From: Myxococcales bacterium | GTDB taxonomy: Bacteria; Myxococcota_A; Polyangia; Polyangiales; Polyangiaceae | Assembly (NCBI GenBank): GCA_023248815.1 | Contig: JAHFDV010000003.1 | Location: 1-40,606, forward strand | DNA: 40,606 bases | Direction of reading: 5' to 3' | Part shown: positions 1 through 9,115 of the stretch, one piece after another | How positions within the stretch are numbered: position 1 is the first letter of the stretch | Layout: every line of letters starts with the position of its first letter | Position numbers and translations under genes: made by a program | The notes under the pieces: model-generated | Told to the model about the DNA's origin: nothing | Database searches by the model: none | What the model saw: only the letters and a program-made list of their open reading frames with translations

Positions 1-1
1 A

Positions 2-286
2 CCGCTCGATGGCGGGGCGATCGTCGAATTGTTTTCGCGCCGTGCCTGGATCCTCGGCGCCGCAGTGCTCGTCGGCCTCGTCATCGCTGCGCCCGCTTCG
101 CCTGCCATCATCGTGCTCGCTTTATCCATTCCACGCCTGTTCAGTCGTCGCGACAAAACCGGAGAAGAGCCGGTCGCGAAGGAGATTCGAACGAAGTGGG
201 CGCTCCGCTACTTCGGCCTCCTCGCCGTGATGGGCGGTGCACTTTACTTTGCTCGGCAGCTTCTCCATCTACCTCACGCGAGCTAA
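2..286 (+). CDS. C-terminal fragment of a site-2-protease/M50-like membrane metalloprotease (truncated by window start)
   Basis: Open frame runs to the window edge: PLDGGAIVELFSRRAWILGAAVLVGL...; PLDGG followed by TM segments resembles the C-terminal motif of M50 proteases. Confidence 0.55.
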   Translation, partial: PLDGGAIVELFSRRAWILGAAVLVGLVIAAPASPAIIVLALSIPRLFSRRDKTGEEPVAKEIRTKWALRYFGLLAVMGGALYFARQLLHLPHAS

Positions 287-297
287 GCTCACGCCCA

Positions 298-1245
298 ATG
301 CTCTTCGCTTCAAGATGGTCGCTGGTTCGCGCGGTCCTCGTCTCGTCGATTGCCGCTTCGACGACGCTCGGTCTCTTCTTCCTCTCCTCATGCGGTGACA
401 GCTCGGATCCGACGCAACTGCGTCCTCAAGATCAGCCAGGTACCGACGCCGCGCCCGACGTCGCTGCGGACGTCGCGACTTCGGTGAAGAGCTTCAACCC
501 TTGCATTACGATTCCGTCGTTCGAGGGACGCTCACAAACCGTCGACGGCATCGCGAGCGAGTTCGACGGGCTCGACAGCATCTTCTTCGAGCCCGGCTTC
601 GGACGACAATCGCTCACCGACGCCGGCGCGACGACGATGGCTCCGAACGTTCACGTCGAAGGAAAGGTCGCGTGGTCCGGCATCGGGCTCCACATGTTCT
701 TCCACGTGAAGGATGCGACGATCATCGTCTCGCAAGCAACGGACGCCGGTAGTTCGAGCGTTTTCGAAGGTGATGGCATGCAGATCTTCATCGGCGGCAC
801 GGTGCCTCGCACGGGCGTGAGCGCAGCCGACGGCACGGATCCCACGGCCTGGCACATTGCTCTCGTTCCACCGGGGCGCGCTGCGACGACGAATCCGAAT
901 GGTCGCGCCGTGCGCCTCCGCGACTCCGACTTCAAGTTCGACTACGTGTCGCATCTCGTGGACGACGGCTACGTGATGGAGCTCTACGTCCCATGGCTCG
1001 CAGTGCGACCGAATCCGCCCGTGACGCAGCTCGTTCCCAAGGTGGGAGAGCGGATCGCGTTCGACTTCGCCATTCAATACGCGGACACGGTTCCACCTCT
1101 TCTCGACGACGGGACGTATGGACGCGCGCCCTACTCGCTTCTCGCCGTGAACGAAAACGCGACGGACGGAAACGACTGCATCGCCGATCCCGCGACGTGC
1201 CCCGAAGCCGACGATCGTTCGTGGTGTCAGCCGACGCTCCAGTGA
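298..1245 (+). CDS. Lipoprotein with CBM9-like/carbohydrate-binding domain
   Basis: ATG at 298; signal peptide with lipobox (FFLSSCGDSS); 'VDGIASEFDG...VFEGDGMQIFIGG...GYVMELYVPW' pattern typical of CBM9-like sugar-binding folds. Confidence 0.6.
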   Translation: MLFASRWSLVRAVLVSSIAASTTLGLFFLSSCGDSSDPTQLRPQDQPGTDAAPDVAADVATSVKSFNPCITIPSFEGRSQTVDGIASEFDGLDSIFFEPGFGRQSLTDAGATTMAPNVHVEGKVAWSGIGLHMFFHVKDATIIVSQATDAGSSSVFEGDGMQIFIGGTVPRTGVSAADGTDPTAWHIALVPPGRAATTNPNGRAVRLRDSDFKFDYVSHLVDDGYVMELYVPWLAVRPNPPVTQLVPKVGERIAFDFAIQYADTVPPLLDDGTYGRAPYSLLAVNENATDGNDCIADPATCPEADDRSWCQPTLQ

Positions 1246-1252
1246 GCCGATC

Positions 1253-1777
1253 ATGTTCTTGAAACGCCTCGTACTCGGTATCGTTCTTGGCCTCTTCGTG
1301 GGCGGGCTCGCCGCGTTCGGAGTCGTGCGAGGGCTCGGTCTCGAGACGTTCTCCCCACTCATCGCGTATTTGTCGGCCGCCGCCACGGGCACGCTCGTCG
1401 GGCTCGTCGCGGGCAAACCCATTTGGGCAGGCGGCGCCAAAATCGAGGCCGGCCTCAAAGCGGCATTCGGCGCTCTTCTCGGCGCGGGCATCCTCTTCGC
1501 GATTCGTCGCTGGCTCCCGGAAACTCCGCTTTCGGCCACGCATTGGCCGCTCGTAACGGGCGCTCCCGGCGAGCTTCCTGCCGTCGCACTCCCCGCCATT
1601 GGCGCGCTTCTCGGAGCGTTCTACGAAGTCGACAACACGCCCGAGCCGAAAGCAGCCGAAGGTGATCGCACCCGTATTGCTTCGAACAAAGTGCGTGTGA
1701 GCAAAGGCCCGTCCGCGATTCTCGAAGACGACGAAGAAGAGAGCTCGCCGAAAGCTCGCACCGCCAAAAAGCGCTGA
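1253..1777 (+). CDS. Hypothetical membrane protein
   Basis: Hydrophobic segments (MFLKRLVLGIVLGLFVGGLAAFGVV...), basic C-terminus; directly follows the previous CDS. Confidence 0.65.
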   Translation: MFLKRLVLGIVLGLFVGGLAAFGVVRGLGLETFSPLIAYLSAAATGTLVGLVAGKPIWAGGAKIEAGLKAAFGALLGAGILFAIRRWLPETPLSATHWPLVTGAPGELPAVALPAIGALLGAFYEVDNTPEPKAAEGDRTRIASNKVRVSKGPSAILEDDEEESSPKARTAKKR

Positions 1778-1859
1778 GGCGTCTTCAGCCGACGCCTCAC
1801 TCGAGGAACCCCTCCGCTCGAGCGCAAAAGGAAGCCGCAGCCGATTTCTCGACTGCGGC
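1775..1859. terminator. Cluster of three hairpins after the 1253-1777 CDS
   Basis: TGAGGCGTC(1775-1783)/GACGCCTCA(1791-1799); CTCGAG(1800-1805)/CTCGAG(1817-1822); GCCGCAG(1834-1840)/CTGCGGC(1853-1859). Perfect stems, no clear U-tract. Confidence 0.5.
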
Positions 1860-2100
1860 ATTCGAAGGGAGCCACCTAAGGATCTCGCGAGACGCCTCAG
1901 CGTCCGAGAAGATCAGGTGAAGGAATAAGCGACGTCAAAAAAGCGTTCGCTAGAGAAGGAAGCAGAGCCACCAAGCAAAGAGCGCCTATTTCTAAGCCAT
2001 CAAGACGTAAGCGCGACGCTGAAATCAAAGTCTGAAAAAGACGCGATTCAAGAACAAGCGACCTAAGAAGAAGCAAAGAAGGAAGCTAGAGCGGGCACGG

Positions 2101-2190
2101 GGCGCACCCCCTCCCCCTTACTTCCGCAGCGTGAACGTCTACCGGTCTTGGCGGTAAACGGAGAGCCGTGGAAGAGAGAGGAGGTGTGCC
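2101..2190 (+). other. Candidate structured RNA (elongated hairpin) in a non-coding region
   Basis: GGCGCACC(2101-2108)/GGTGTGCC(2183-2190); CTTCC(2121-2125)/GGAAG(2170-2174); CGTcTACCG(2136-2144)/CGGTAaACG(2152-2160). No known family motif recognised. Confidence 0.35.
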
Positions 2191-2408
2191 GCGAGAATAA
2201 GGGTTAAGGCGAAAGAAGAAGCGCGAAGCTAAACCGATTCAAGCAAGCTATGCCGTTCCTTAAAGCAGCCTTCATGCCAGAAATTTTCTTTCGTCATTTC
2301 ATGCGGTTGCAAATTTACGCAGCGAGCCCGGTCTGACATCGCGATCATGGTTCCGGGGTGAGAGAGCAGTTTTCGCCCCACTCACGCGGGGCCCCACTCC
2401 TAAAAGAT

Positions 2409-2452
2409 CGTGCCGCCAACTCATCGAACTCATTGACATGAGGAACGGCACG
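2409..2452. other. Two-tier hairpin upstream of tRNA-Arg
   Basis: CGTGCCG(2409-2415)/CGGCACG(2446-2452) enclosing CTCAT(2420-2424)/ATGAG(2438-2442). Confidence 0.5.
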
Positions 2453-2473
2453 GGTAACTTCCGTCTCCCGCAC

Positions 2474-2547
2474 GCGCTCGTAGCTCAGCTGGATAGAGCA
2501 TCGGCCTACGAAGCCGAGGGTCGGAAGTTCGAATCTTCCCGAGCGCG
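2474..2547 (+). tRNA. tRNA-Arg (anticodon ACG)
   Basis: Cloverleaf: acceptor GCGCTCG/CGAGCGC, D-arm GCTC..GAGC, anticodon stem TCGGC/GCCGA with loop CTACGAA, T-arm GGAAG-TTCGAAT-CTTCC. Confidence 0.95.
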
Positions 2548-2561
2548 CAACCTCTGACCGA

Positions 2562-3083
2562 ATGATTCACGTCGCGGACCCCGCCTCCGAGGACGCACGG
2601 CGAGCCAAAGAAGCACGGCGCGCAGAAGACGAGCGGTGGATGCGCGAAGCACTCCGCCTCGCCGACGAGGCTTCGGCCGCGGGTGAAGTGCCGATTGGCT
2701 GCGTGCTCGTCGATTCACGCGGGATCGTCGCGAGTGCTCGCAACGCGCGCGAAGCCGATCAAGATCCGACGGCGCACGCCGAGCTCATTGCGCTTCGCGA
2801 AGCGGCCCGGGTGCGCGGCACGTTCCGGCTCGATGATCTCACCTGCTACGTGACGCTCGAGCCGTGCGCGATGTGCGCAGGCGCGCTCGTTCTCGGAAGA
2901 GTGCGCCGTGTCGTCTTCGGGGCGCGCGATGCAAAAGCCGGCGCCGTCGTTTCGCTCTACGGAATCGGCCAGGACACGCGCCTGAATCACACGTTCTCCG
3001 TCACGCGCGGTGTACTGGAAGACGAATGCGGTGGGCGTTTGAGCCGCTTCTTCGCGGCGCTGCGTGCTCGCGGCAAGAAGTAG
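2562..3083 (+). CDS. tadA: tRNA adenosine(34) deaminase
   Basis: HAE and PCAMC zinc-deaminase motifs (PTAHAELIALREAA, LEPCAMCAGALVLGR), SLYGIGQD..LNH. Alternative start ATG at 2640. Confidence 0.93.
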   Translation: MIHVADPASEDARRAKEARRAEDERWMREALRLADEASAAGEVPIGCVLVDSRGIVASARNAREADQDPTAHAELIALREAARVRGTFRLDDLTCYVTLEPCAMCAGALVLGRVRRVVFGARDAKAGAVVSLYGIGQDTRLNHTFSVTRGVLEDECGGRLSRFFAALRARGKK

Positions 3084-3099
3084 CGCTACGATCGAGCTC

Positions 3100-3927
3100 A
3101 TGGGGCGATCGCGCTTTCACTCTGCACGACGGTTGCCGATGATTACCGCGCTGGGGCTCACGGCCGCTCTCGCCCTCAGCGTCGCGTTGCCTGCGCATGC
3201 CGAAGGCGGATTTCTCGGAGTCGGTCTCGAAGCGGTGAACGGCAGCGTGCGCATTCGCAAAGTGATCAAAGACTCGCCCGCGGAAAAGGCGGATCTCCGC
3301 GTTGGTGACGTCGTGCGCCGTATCGACAAGAAAGAGACGAAGACTCCGGACGACGTGACGAAGACGGTCGCCACGCACTCTGCGAAAGAACGCGTCACCC
3401 TCACTGTAACTCGCGAAGGGAAAGAGAAGGCCGTCGTCGTGACGCTCGGCGAGCGCGTGCGCGCAGAAAATCTCCGCGACAAATTCTTCCCTGCGCTCGA
3501 CATCGACGTCATCCGCCCGAATGATTCCGCTCGTGCGGATCTCGTGAAGACCGCGAGCTTCAAGGGCGACGTCGCACTCGTCTACGTCTTTGCGACGTGG
3601 TGTGGCTCGTGTCGCGCGACCGTCCCCGAGATAAATGCGTGGCAGGCGAAGTTCGCGCCGCGTGGCTATCGAACGATCGGCATCGGAGTCGACGGAAAGG
3701 CGCCGCTCGTCTCCTATCTCGAAGACTCCAAATTGGCCTTCCCTGCGGGCGTCGCCGAAGATGCGAGCCACCGACTCGGGATCGATGCGATTCCGTCCCT
3801 GTTCTTGATCGACCGTCGTGGCGTCGTTCGCGATGTAGTCGTGGGTGGAGACCCAGCTGCATTGAATCGTCTCTCGACGACGATCGCGCGCCTACTCGAC
3901 GAGCCGCGCTCACTCGACGCGCCCTGA
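3100..3927 (+). CDS. Exported PDZ domain-thioredoxin/TlpA-like fusion protein
   Basis: Signal peptide; PDZ-like GGFLGVGLEAVNGSVRIRKVIKDSPAEKADLRVGDVVRRID; then FATWCGSCRATVPEINAW redox motif. Start may be 3100 or 3139. Confidence 0.8.
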   Translation: MGRSRFHSARRLPMITALGLTAALALSVALPAHAEGGFLGVGLEAVNGSVRIRKVIKDSPAEKADLRVGDVVRRIDKKETKTPDDVTKTVATHSAKERVTLTVTREGKEKAVVVTLGERVRAENLRDKFFPALDIDVIRPNDSARADLVKTASFKGDVALVYVFATWCGSCRATVPEINAWQAKFAPRGYRTIGIGVDGKAPLVSYLEDSKLAFPAGVAEDASHRLGIDAIPSLFLIDRRGVVRDVVVGGDPAALNRLSTTIARLLDEPRSLDAP

Positions 3928-4032
3928 AGATTCTCTTCGGAGCGTTGCAATGTGCCCATCCGCGAAAGGCGGGAGTTGCCGGTCGAGCGATCGGGTTTGC
4001 CAAGTCGTAGGGCGTCGTGCGAAGAACCGCGG

Positions 4033-6243
4033 ATGAAGCGCTCGTTCGCCCCTGCCCTCGCGTTTGGAAGTTTCGCTGTTGCTCTCGGTTTTGCGTGCTC
4101 GCCTCAGGAGCCGCCGGAGATGCCGAATGCCCCAGCCGCCAAGGCCAGCGTCAACGCCATCCAAGCGGCCGCGCCGCAGCACATCACGCTCGGTGAAGGT
4201 CCGGACGAGAGCGCGCTCGATACGAACGTTGCCGCTTGCGACGACTTCTACTCTTACGCGTGCGGGACGTGGACGCGCACGACGCCCATTCCCGAAGACC
4301 AGACGACGTGGATGCGAAGCTTTTCAGTGATCCGCCAAGAGAACGAAAAACTTCTCCGCGACCTTTTGGAAGAGTACGCGAAGGGAAACGTCGAGAACCC
4401 GAAGCAGAAGGCTCTCGGCGACTACTACGCGGCGTGCATGGACGAGCCTGCCATCGAAAAAAATGGCCTCGCACCGCTCGCGGCCGACCTCAAAGCGATT
4501 GGCGCTCTCAAGACGCGCACGGATCTCGTGAAGCTTCTCGCGCGCTTTCGCGAGCGCGGCATTCACGTGCTGTTCGAGTTCGCAGCGCAGCAAGATCTGA
4601 AAGACGCGACGCTCGTGATCGGTGCGTTCGATCAAGCGGCAGGCGGCGAGAGCCTCGGCTTGCCCGAGCGCGAATACTACTTGAAGGACGACCCACGGAT
4701 GAAAGAGATCCGTGGAAAGTACATCGAACATCTGGCTCGCATTCTCGAACTTTCTGGAGTCGCAAAAGGCTCGGCCAAATCGCAGGCGACCGGGGTGCTC
4801 GCATTCGAGACGGAGCTCGCCAAGGTCTCGATGACGAAGGAAGATCTTCGCGATCCCGACAAGCTCTTTCATCGCATCGAACGCTCGGGATTGAAGGCCG
4901 CCGCGCCCGCGCTCGATTGGGACACGTATCTCTCGGATCTCGGTCTCGCGGGGGTGACGACCCTCAACGTCTCGCAACCGGATTTTTTTGCGGCTCTCAG
5001 CACGATGCTCGAAGGCTTGCCCTCGGGCGCGAAGACCGCGACGAAAGCAGAGGAAGTGAAGGCTGGGGCGACGACGGCGACGGCGACGGCGACGACAGTG
5101 CCGAAGGTCAAGCTGTCGGACCTTCAAGCGTACTTACGCTTTCACCTCGTCGATTCGATCGTCGGGAAGCTTCCCGCGCGCTTCGTCGACGAAGCGTTTC
5201 ATTTTCAGCGTGAGCTGACGGGCGCCGAGAAGCTCCCGCCACGTTGGAAGCGCTGCACGCGCGCCGTCGATGCGGCCCTCGGCGAATCGCTCGCCGAAGG
5301 ATTCGTGAAGAAGACGATCGGACAAGAGGGCAAGCAGGTCACCCTCGCGATGATCGCGGACATCGAGCACGCGATGAACGAGAACATTCAAGGGCTCGCT
5401 TGGATGGACGCCGAGACGAAGAAGCCTGCGCTCGAGAAGCTCTCGCTCATCGGGAACAAGATCGCGTTCCCAGACAAAATGCGCGACTACTCCGAGCTCG
5501 AAAAGAAGGTCCAACGTACGAGCTATGTCGACAACGCGTTTGCAGCGAACGCCTTCGAGACGCGCCGCACGCTCACCAAGATCGGCAAGCCCGTGGATCG
5601 CACCGAGTGGCACATGACTCCGCCGACGGTGAACGCCTACTACGATCCGCAGATGAACGAGATCGTCTTCCCCGCGGGCATTCTCCAGCCGCCCTTCTAT
5701 GCGAACAAGGCGAGCTTGGCGGTGAACTACGGCGCCGTCGGCATGGTGATGGGGCACGAGCTCACGCACGGCTTCGACGACGAAGGCTCGAAGTTCGACG
5801 CGAAGGGCAACCTCCGCGAGTGGTGGTCCAAAAAGTCGTTCAAGGAGTTCAGCCGTCGCGCGACGTGCGTCGAAGAGCAGTTCAACGGCTACACGGCGCT
5901 CGGTAACTTGAAGGTCAACGGCAAGCTCACCAACGGGGAAAACATTGCCGATCTCGGCGGCCTCAAGATCGCCCACGCGGCGTTGATGAGTCGCCTCGGC
6001 GACAAGATCATCGACAACCCTTCGAAGTTCACGCCGAGCCAGCAATTCTTCTTGGGCTTCGCCCAAGCCTGGTGCGGCAACTACCGCGACAAGGCGCTCG
6101 AAGTGCTCGTGAACACGAATCCGCACTCCCCGCCGAAGTTCCGCGTGAACGGCCCCCTGTCGAATCTCCCCGAGTTCGCACGAGCGTTCTCGTGCAAGCC
6201 GGGGAGCCCGATGGCTCGCAAGGACCGCTGCGAGATCTGGTGA
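4033..6243 (+). CDS. M13 family (neprilysin/PepO-like) metallopeptidase lipoprotein
   Basis: MGHELTHGFDDEG zinc motif, NGENIADLGGLKIA, C-terminal CKPGSPMARKDRCEIW; lipobox LGFAC after ATG at 4033 within the 3952 ORF. Confidence 0.93.
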   Translation: MKRSFAPALAFGSFAVALGFACSPQEPPEMPNAPAAKASVNAIQAAAPQHITLGEGPDESALDTNVAACDDFYSYACGTWTRTTPIPEDQTTWMRSFSVIRQENEKLLRDLLEEYAKGNVENPKQKALGDYYAACMDEPAIEKNGLAPLAADLKAIGALKTRTDLVKLLARFRERGIHVLFEFAAQQDLKDATLVIGAFDQAAGGESLGLPEREYYLKDDPRMKEIRGKYIEHLARILELSGVAKGSAKSQATGVLAFETELAKVSMTKEDLRDPDKLFHRIERSGLKAAAPALDWDTYLSDLGLAGVTTLNVSQPDFFAALSTMLEGLPSGAKTATKAEEVKAGATTATATATTVPKVKLSDLQAYLRFHLVDSIVGKLPARFVDEAFHFQRELTGAEKLPPRWKRCTRAVDAALGESLAEGFVKKTIGQEGKQVTLAMIADIEHAMNENIQGLAWMDAETKKPALEKLSLIGNKIAFPDKMRDYSELEKKVQRTSYVDNAFAANAFETRRTLTKIGKPVDRTEWHMTPPTVNAYYDPQMNEIVFPAGILQPPFYANKASLAVNYGAVGMVMGHELTHGFDDEGSKFDAKGNLREWWSKKSFKEFSRRATCVEEQFNGYTALGNLKVNGKLTNGENIADLGGLKIAHAALMSRLGDKIIDNPSKFTPSQQFFLGFAQAWCGNYRDKALEVLVNTNPHSPPKFRVNGPLSNLPEFARAFSCKPGSPMARKDRCEIW

Positions 6244-6286
6244 GCAGAAGCGCGCGGGCGCCCAGGTTTCGTGCTACCGATGAGAG

Positions 6287-6955
6287 GTGAGCGCCTCGTG
6301 GGTACCCGCTGCGTATTTCGCCTTCATCCTCTCGGCAGGGGCGGGCGTTGCCGGCTTCGTCTCGTCGGCAAAAGAGGGTGAGCTTCGCCACCGCTGCGCG
6401 ACGACGTGTCTGCTCCGCCCCGAGTACGCAGGATTCGATCGCACTGCGCCAGACTTCGAGCTGAAGAACCTCGACGGCAAACCCGTTCGACTTTCGGACT
6501 ACCGCGGCAAGGTCGTGCTCTTGAATTTTTGGACGAAGACGTGTGGTCCTTGCCTCGAAGAGATGCCCGACTTCGCGGAGCTCACGCGCGTCCTTCGTGA
6601 TCGCTCCGATGTCGCCGTGCTCACGGTCTCGGCCGATGAAGGTCCGGCGGATGTCGCCGACGTGTTTCCTGCGACCCTCCGCGCGCCGAAGCCGCCTTTC
6701 GAAGTCCTGTTCGATCCCGACCGCGAAGTCATCGAGAAAAAATTCGGGACGAAGCTCTATCCCGAGACCTGGCTCATCGACAAAGACGGTGTGATTCGCG
6801 CTCGTTTCGATGGGGCCCGCACGTGGTCGCACGCAGCCGTCGTGGAATACATCGACGAGATGCGGTCGGGCGCCTTTTGCCCGATCGAGGCCGATCGCGG
6901 AAAGCAGCGCGGCGAAGGTTCGAAGCTCTGCCAAGAGCTCGGCGGCGGTAACTGA
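6287..6955 (+). CDS. TlpA-family thioredoxin-like protein
   Basis: GTG start; APDFELKNLDGKPVRLSDYRGKVVLLNFWTKTCGPCLEEMPDF, N-terminal hydrophobic anchor. Confidence 0.88.
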   Translation: MSASWVPAAYFAFILSAGAGVAGFVSSAKEGELRHRCATTCLLRPEYAGFDRTAPDFELKNLDGKPVRLSDYRGKVVLLNFWTKTCGPCLEEMPDFAELTRVLRDRSDVAVLTVSADEGPADVADVFPATLRAPKPPFEVLFDPDREVIEKKFGTKLYPETWLIDKDGVIRARFDGARTWSHAAVVEYIDEMRSGAFCPIEADRGKQRGEGSKLCQELGGGN

Positions 6956-7059
6956 TAGCGCCGGTCGACGGTGACTCGATCACCGAGGGCTCGCTTCGAT
7001 AAGCGCGCCGCCTCATAGTTGGCCCCTATGTAGGTGCACCCCGTACGATCGCTTTTGCG

Positions 7060-8187
7060 ATGCTGGGGAAGAAAGATCCGAGACAAGAGACGAGCCGAGT
7101 GGCGCGTTTTTTCTCGCACGCTCTGCCCTTCGTCGCCTTCACTTTTGGCACCTGGCTGAGCCTCCGCGGCACGCACACGCGTGAGATCATCCGGCCCGAG
7201 TCGCACCCCAACATCGTCGATCTCACGAACCCCGCCTCGCCGGACCTCGGCGAATCGCTCGAACAGACGAGCGTTCCTTGGCCTCGCCTGAACCCTACCG
7301 CGCGCATCGATCGCGCGTGGCTCCTCGCCGATGGTCCCGAGCGGCGCGACGGAGCCCCTGGCGTCGTGACGCTCACGTTCGACGACGGCCCGTTTCCCGA
7401 GACGACGCCGTACGTCCTCAAGTCGCTGAAGAAGTACGACATGCACGCGACGTTCTTTCTCATCGGAAAGTATCTCGCGGGATCGGACGACCGCTGCGTG
7501 AAGTCTCGCGAGACCGCGCGCCAAATCCTCGCCGAGGGTCATCTCATCGGCAATCACAGCTACGATCACGCGCGGCTCGGTGGCCTCGAAGAAGCCGACG
7601 CCCTCGACGAGATCGACCGCAGCGCGCGCGCGATCACGAAGACTCTAGGAAGTGCACCGCGCCTCTTTCGCCCGCCGTATGGATCACTGACACCGTCGCT
7701 CGAAGAAGCATTGGCGGCGCGCAACCAAGAGCTCGTCCTTTGGAACATCGAGGTCGGCGACATGACGCGCGACGATCCCGATCGCATGTTCGAAGAGCTG
7801 CGTGCGCAGATCATCTACAACAAGGGCGGCATCGTTCTTCTCCACGACATCAGGTGGTCGAGCGTCCTCGCATTCAAAAAACTCGCGGAGTGGCTCGATA
7901 GTCACCGCTTCGATCGCGATCACCCCGAGCGCGGAGGCTACGACGTCGTCGATCTCGGCGAGTACTTGCGACGAACGGCGATGGATCCACCAAAGGCGAG
8001 CGGACGCGCCGAGCTCGAACGCGCCCGCGCCGAAGCTTTCAAGGCCAACGACGAAAAGAAGCGCCATCGTGCAGCGGAGGTAGTCCTCCCCCTCGTCCCG
8101 CAAGACGACTCAGTGGCATCTCCAGCGTCGGAAGGCGCTTCCCTCTTTGGCCACGAAGTCGGCCATGTAGTCGGCCACGAAGGCTGA
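7060..8187 (+). CDS. Polysaccharide deacetylase (NodB domain)
   Basis: VVTLTFDDGPFPETTPYVLKSLKKYDMHATFFLIGKYL...GNHSYDH...RPPYGS...LLHDI; N-terminal TM. Confidence 0.92.
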   Translation: MLGKKDPRQETSRVARFFSHALPFVAFTFGTWLSLRGTHTREIIRPESHPNIVDLTNPASPDLGESLEQTSVPWPRLNPTARIDRAWLLADGPERRDGAPGVVTLTFDDGPFPETTPYVLKSLKKYDMHATFFLIGKYLAGSDDRCVKSRETARQILAEGHLIGNHSYDHARLGGLEEADALDEIDRSARAITKTLGSAPRLFRPPYGSLTPSLEEALAARNQELVLWNIEVGDMTRDDPDRMFEELRAQIIYNKGGIVLLHDIRWSSVLAFKKLAEWLDSHRFDRDHPERGGYDVVDLGEYLRRTAMDPPKASGRAELERARAEAFKANDEKKRHRAAEVVLPLVPQDDSVASPASEGASLFGHEVGHVVGHEG

Positions 8188-8197
8188 GAAGGCGCGA

Positions 8198-9064
8198 TCA
8201 CTCCATCGGGACGGCGGGTGGCGAGATCTCGGCGGGCGGGAGACCCATCGCATTCGAGAGGTTGCCGGGCTCCGTCGTGCGGTCGCCGTTGAGGTCGACG
8301 ACGTCTACGAGGATTTCGAGAGCGATATTTCCTGCTTCGTACGAACGGATGCCGACGTCGAACCCCGTGAGGCCCGGCGTGATCGCAGGAATGTATTTGC
8401 TGATCAGCGGATCGGGCGTCGAAGAACGATTCTGAATGTAGAAGACGCGATTCACGAGACCGTTCACGTTCGCTTCGGGATCGGTCGGCGGCGTCGTGAT
8501 GATGTTCTCGGCCGTCGCGAGATCGATCGCGAGCTCGCGCGTGTCGTCGGGAGTGATGGTCCCTTGAATGCGCGACTTCGGACCGAGGACTACGAATTTG
8601 TCGAAGCCGCTGAAGTCCGGCGTCGATCCTTCATCCGTCACCGTGAGCCCCGGGCGATAGCGAACGAACTCGTTCCAAGGATCGACGATGAGCTCGACGG
8701 TGTGCTTTTGATCGTCGAGGTTCGAGAGCGTGTAGCGGATCGTGATCTCGAGATCTTGTGACTTGAGAAACGGCGCCGAGGGGAACGGTGCGGCTTGGCC
8801 GAGGGCTGCCTTTTCTGCCGCCGTCGGTTTGCGCACGGGGAGAATGAACTCCTTTTGCGCTTGGAAGATCGTCGTCTCACCGTCGTCGTAGAAGGCCGGC
8901 GACGTCGCCGACATTCCAATGGCGACAGGGTCGAGCACCTGATTGGTGCCGTCATTGCTGCAAGCGACGACGCTGCAGGCGATCACACTGCCCGCGAAAA
9001 TGGTCGTTCCAAGTGCGCCAAAAGAGCGCGCGGTCCGTGCATGCTTCATTGAACGAAGTGTCAT
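8198..9064 (-). CDS. Hypothetical lipoprotein
   Basis: Lipobox-like SVVACSNDG; long clean ORF; start at 9064 or 9049. Confidence 0.7.
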   Translation of the reverse strand: MTLRSMKHARTARSFGALGTTIFAGSVIACSVVACSNDGTNQVLDPVAIGMSATSPAFYDDGETTIFQAQKEFILPVRKPTAAEKAALGQAAPFPSAPFLKSQDLEITIRYTLSNLDDQKHTVELIVDPWNEFVRYRPGLTVTDEGSTPDFSGFDKFVVLGPKSRIQGTITPDDTRELAIDLATAENIITTPPTDPEANVNGLVNRVFYIQNRSSTPDPLISKYIPAITPGLTGFDVGIRSYEAGNIALEILVDVVDLNGDRTTEPGNLSNAMGLPPAEISPPAVPME

Positions 9065-9115
9065 CCGAAACCTCTCTTTTGTCCCCACGTTTACGGTAGT
9101 CTACCCGCTCGGCTC

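Noticed and set aside
1940-1990. SRP-RNA-like string gagaaggaagcagagcc
   Set aside because: Lacks the conserved GGUCCGGAAGGAAGCAGCC domain and hairpin context; probably chance in purine-rich sequence.
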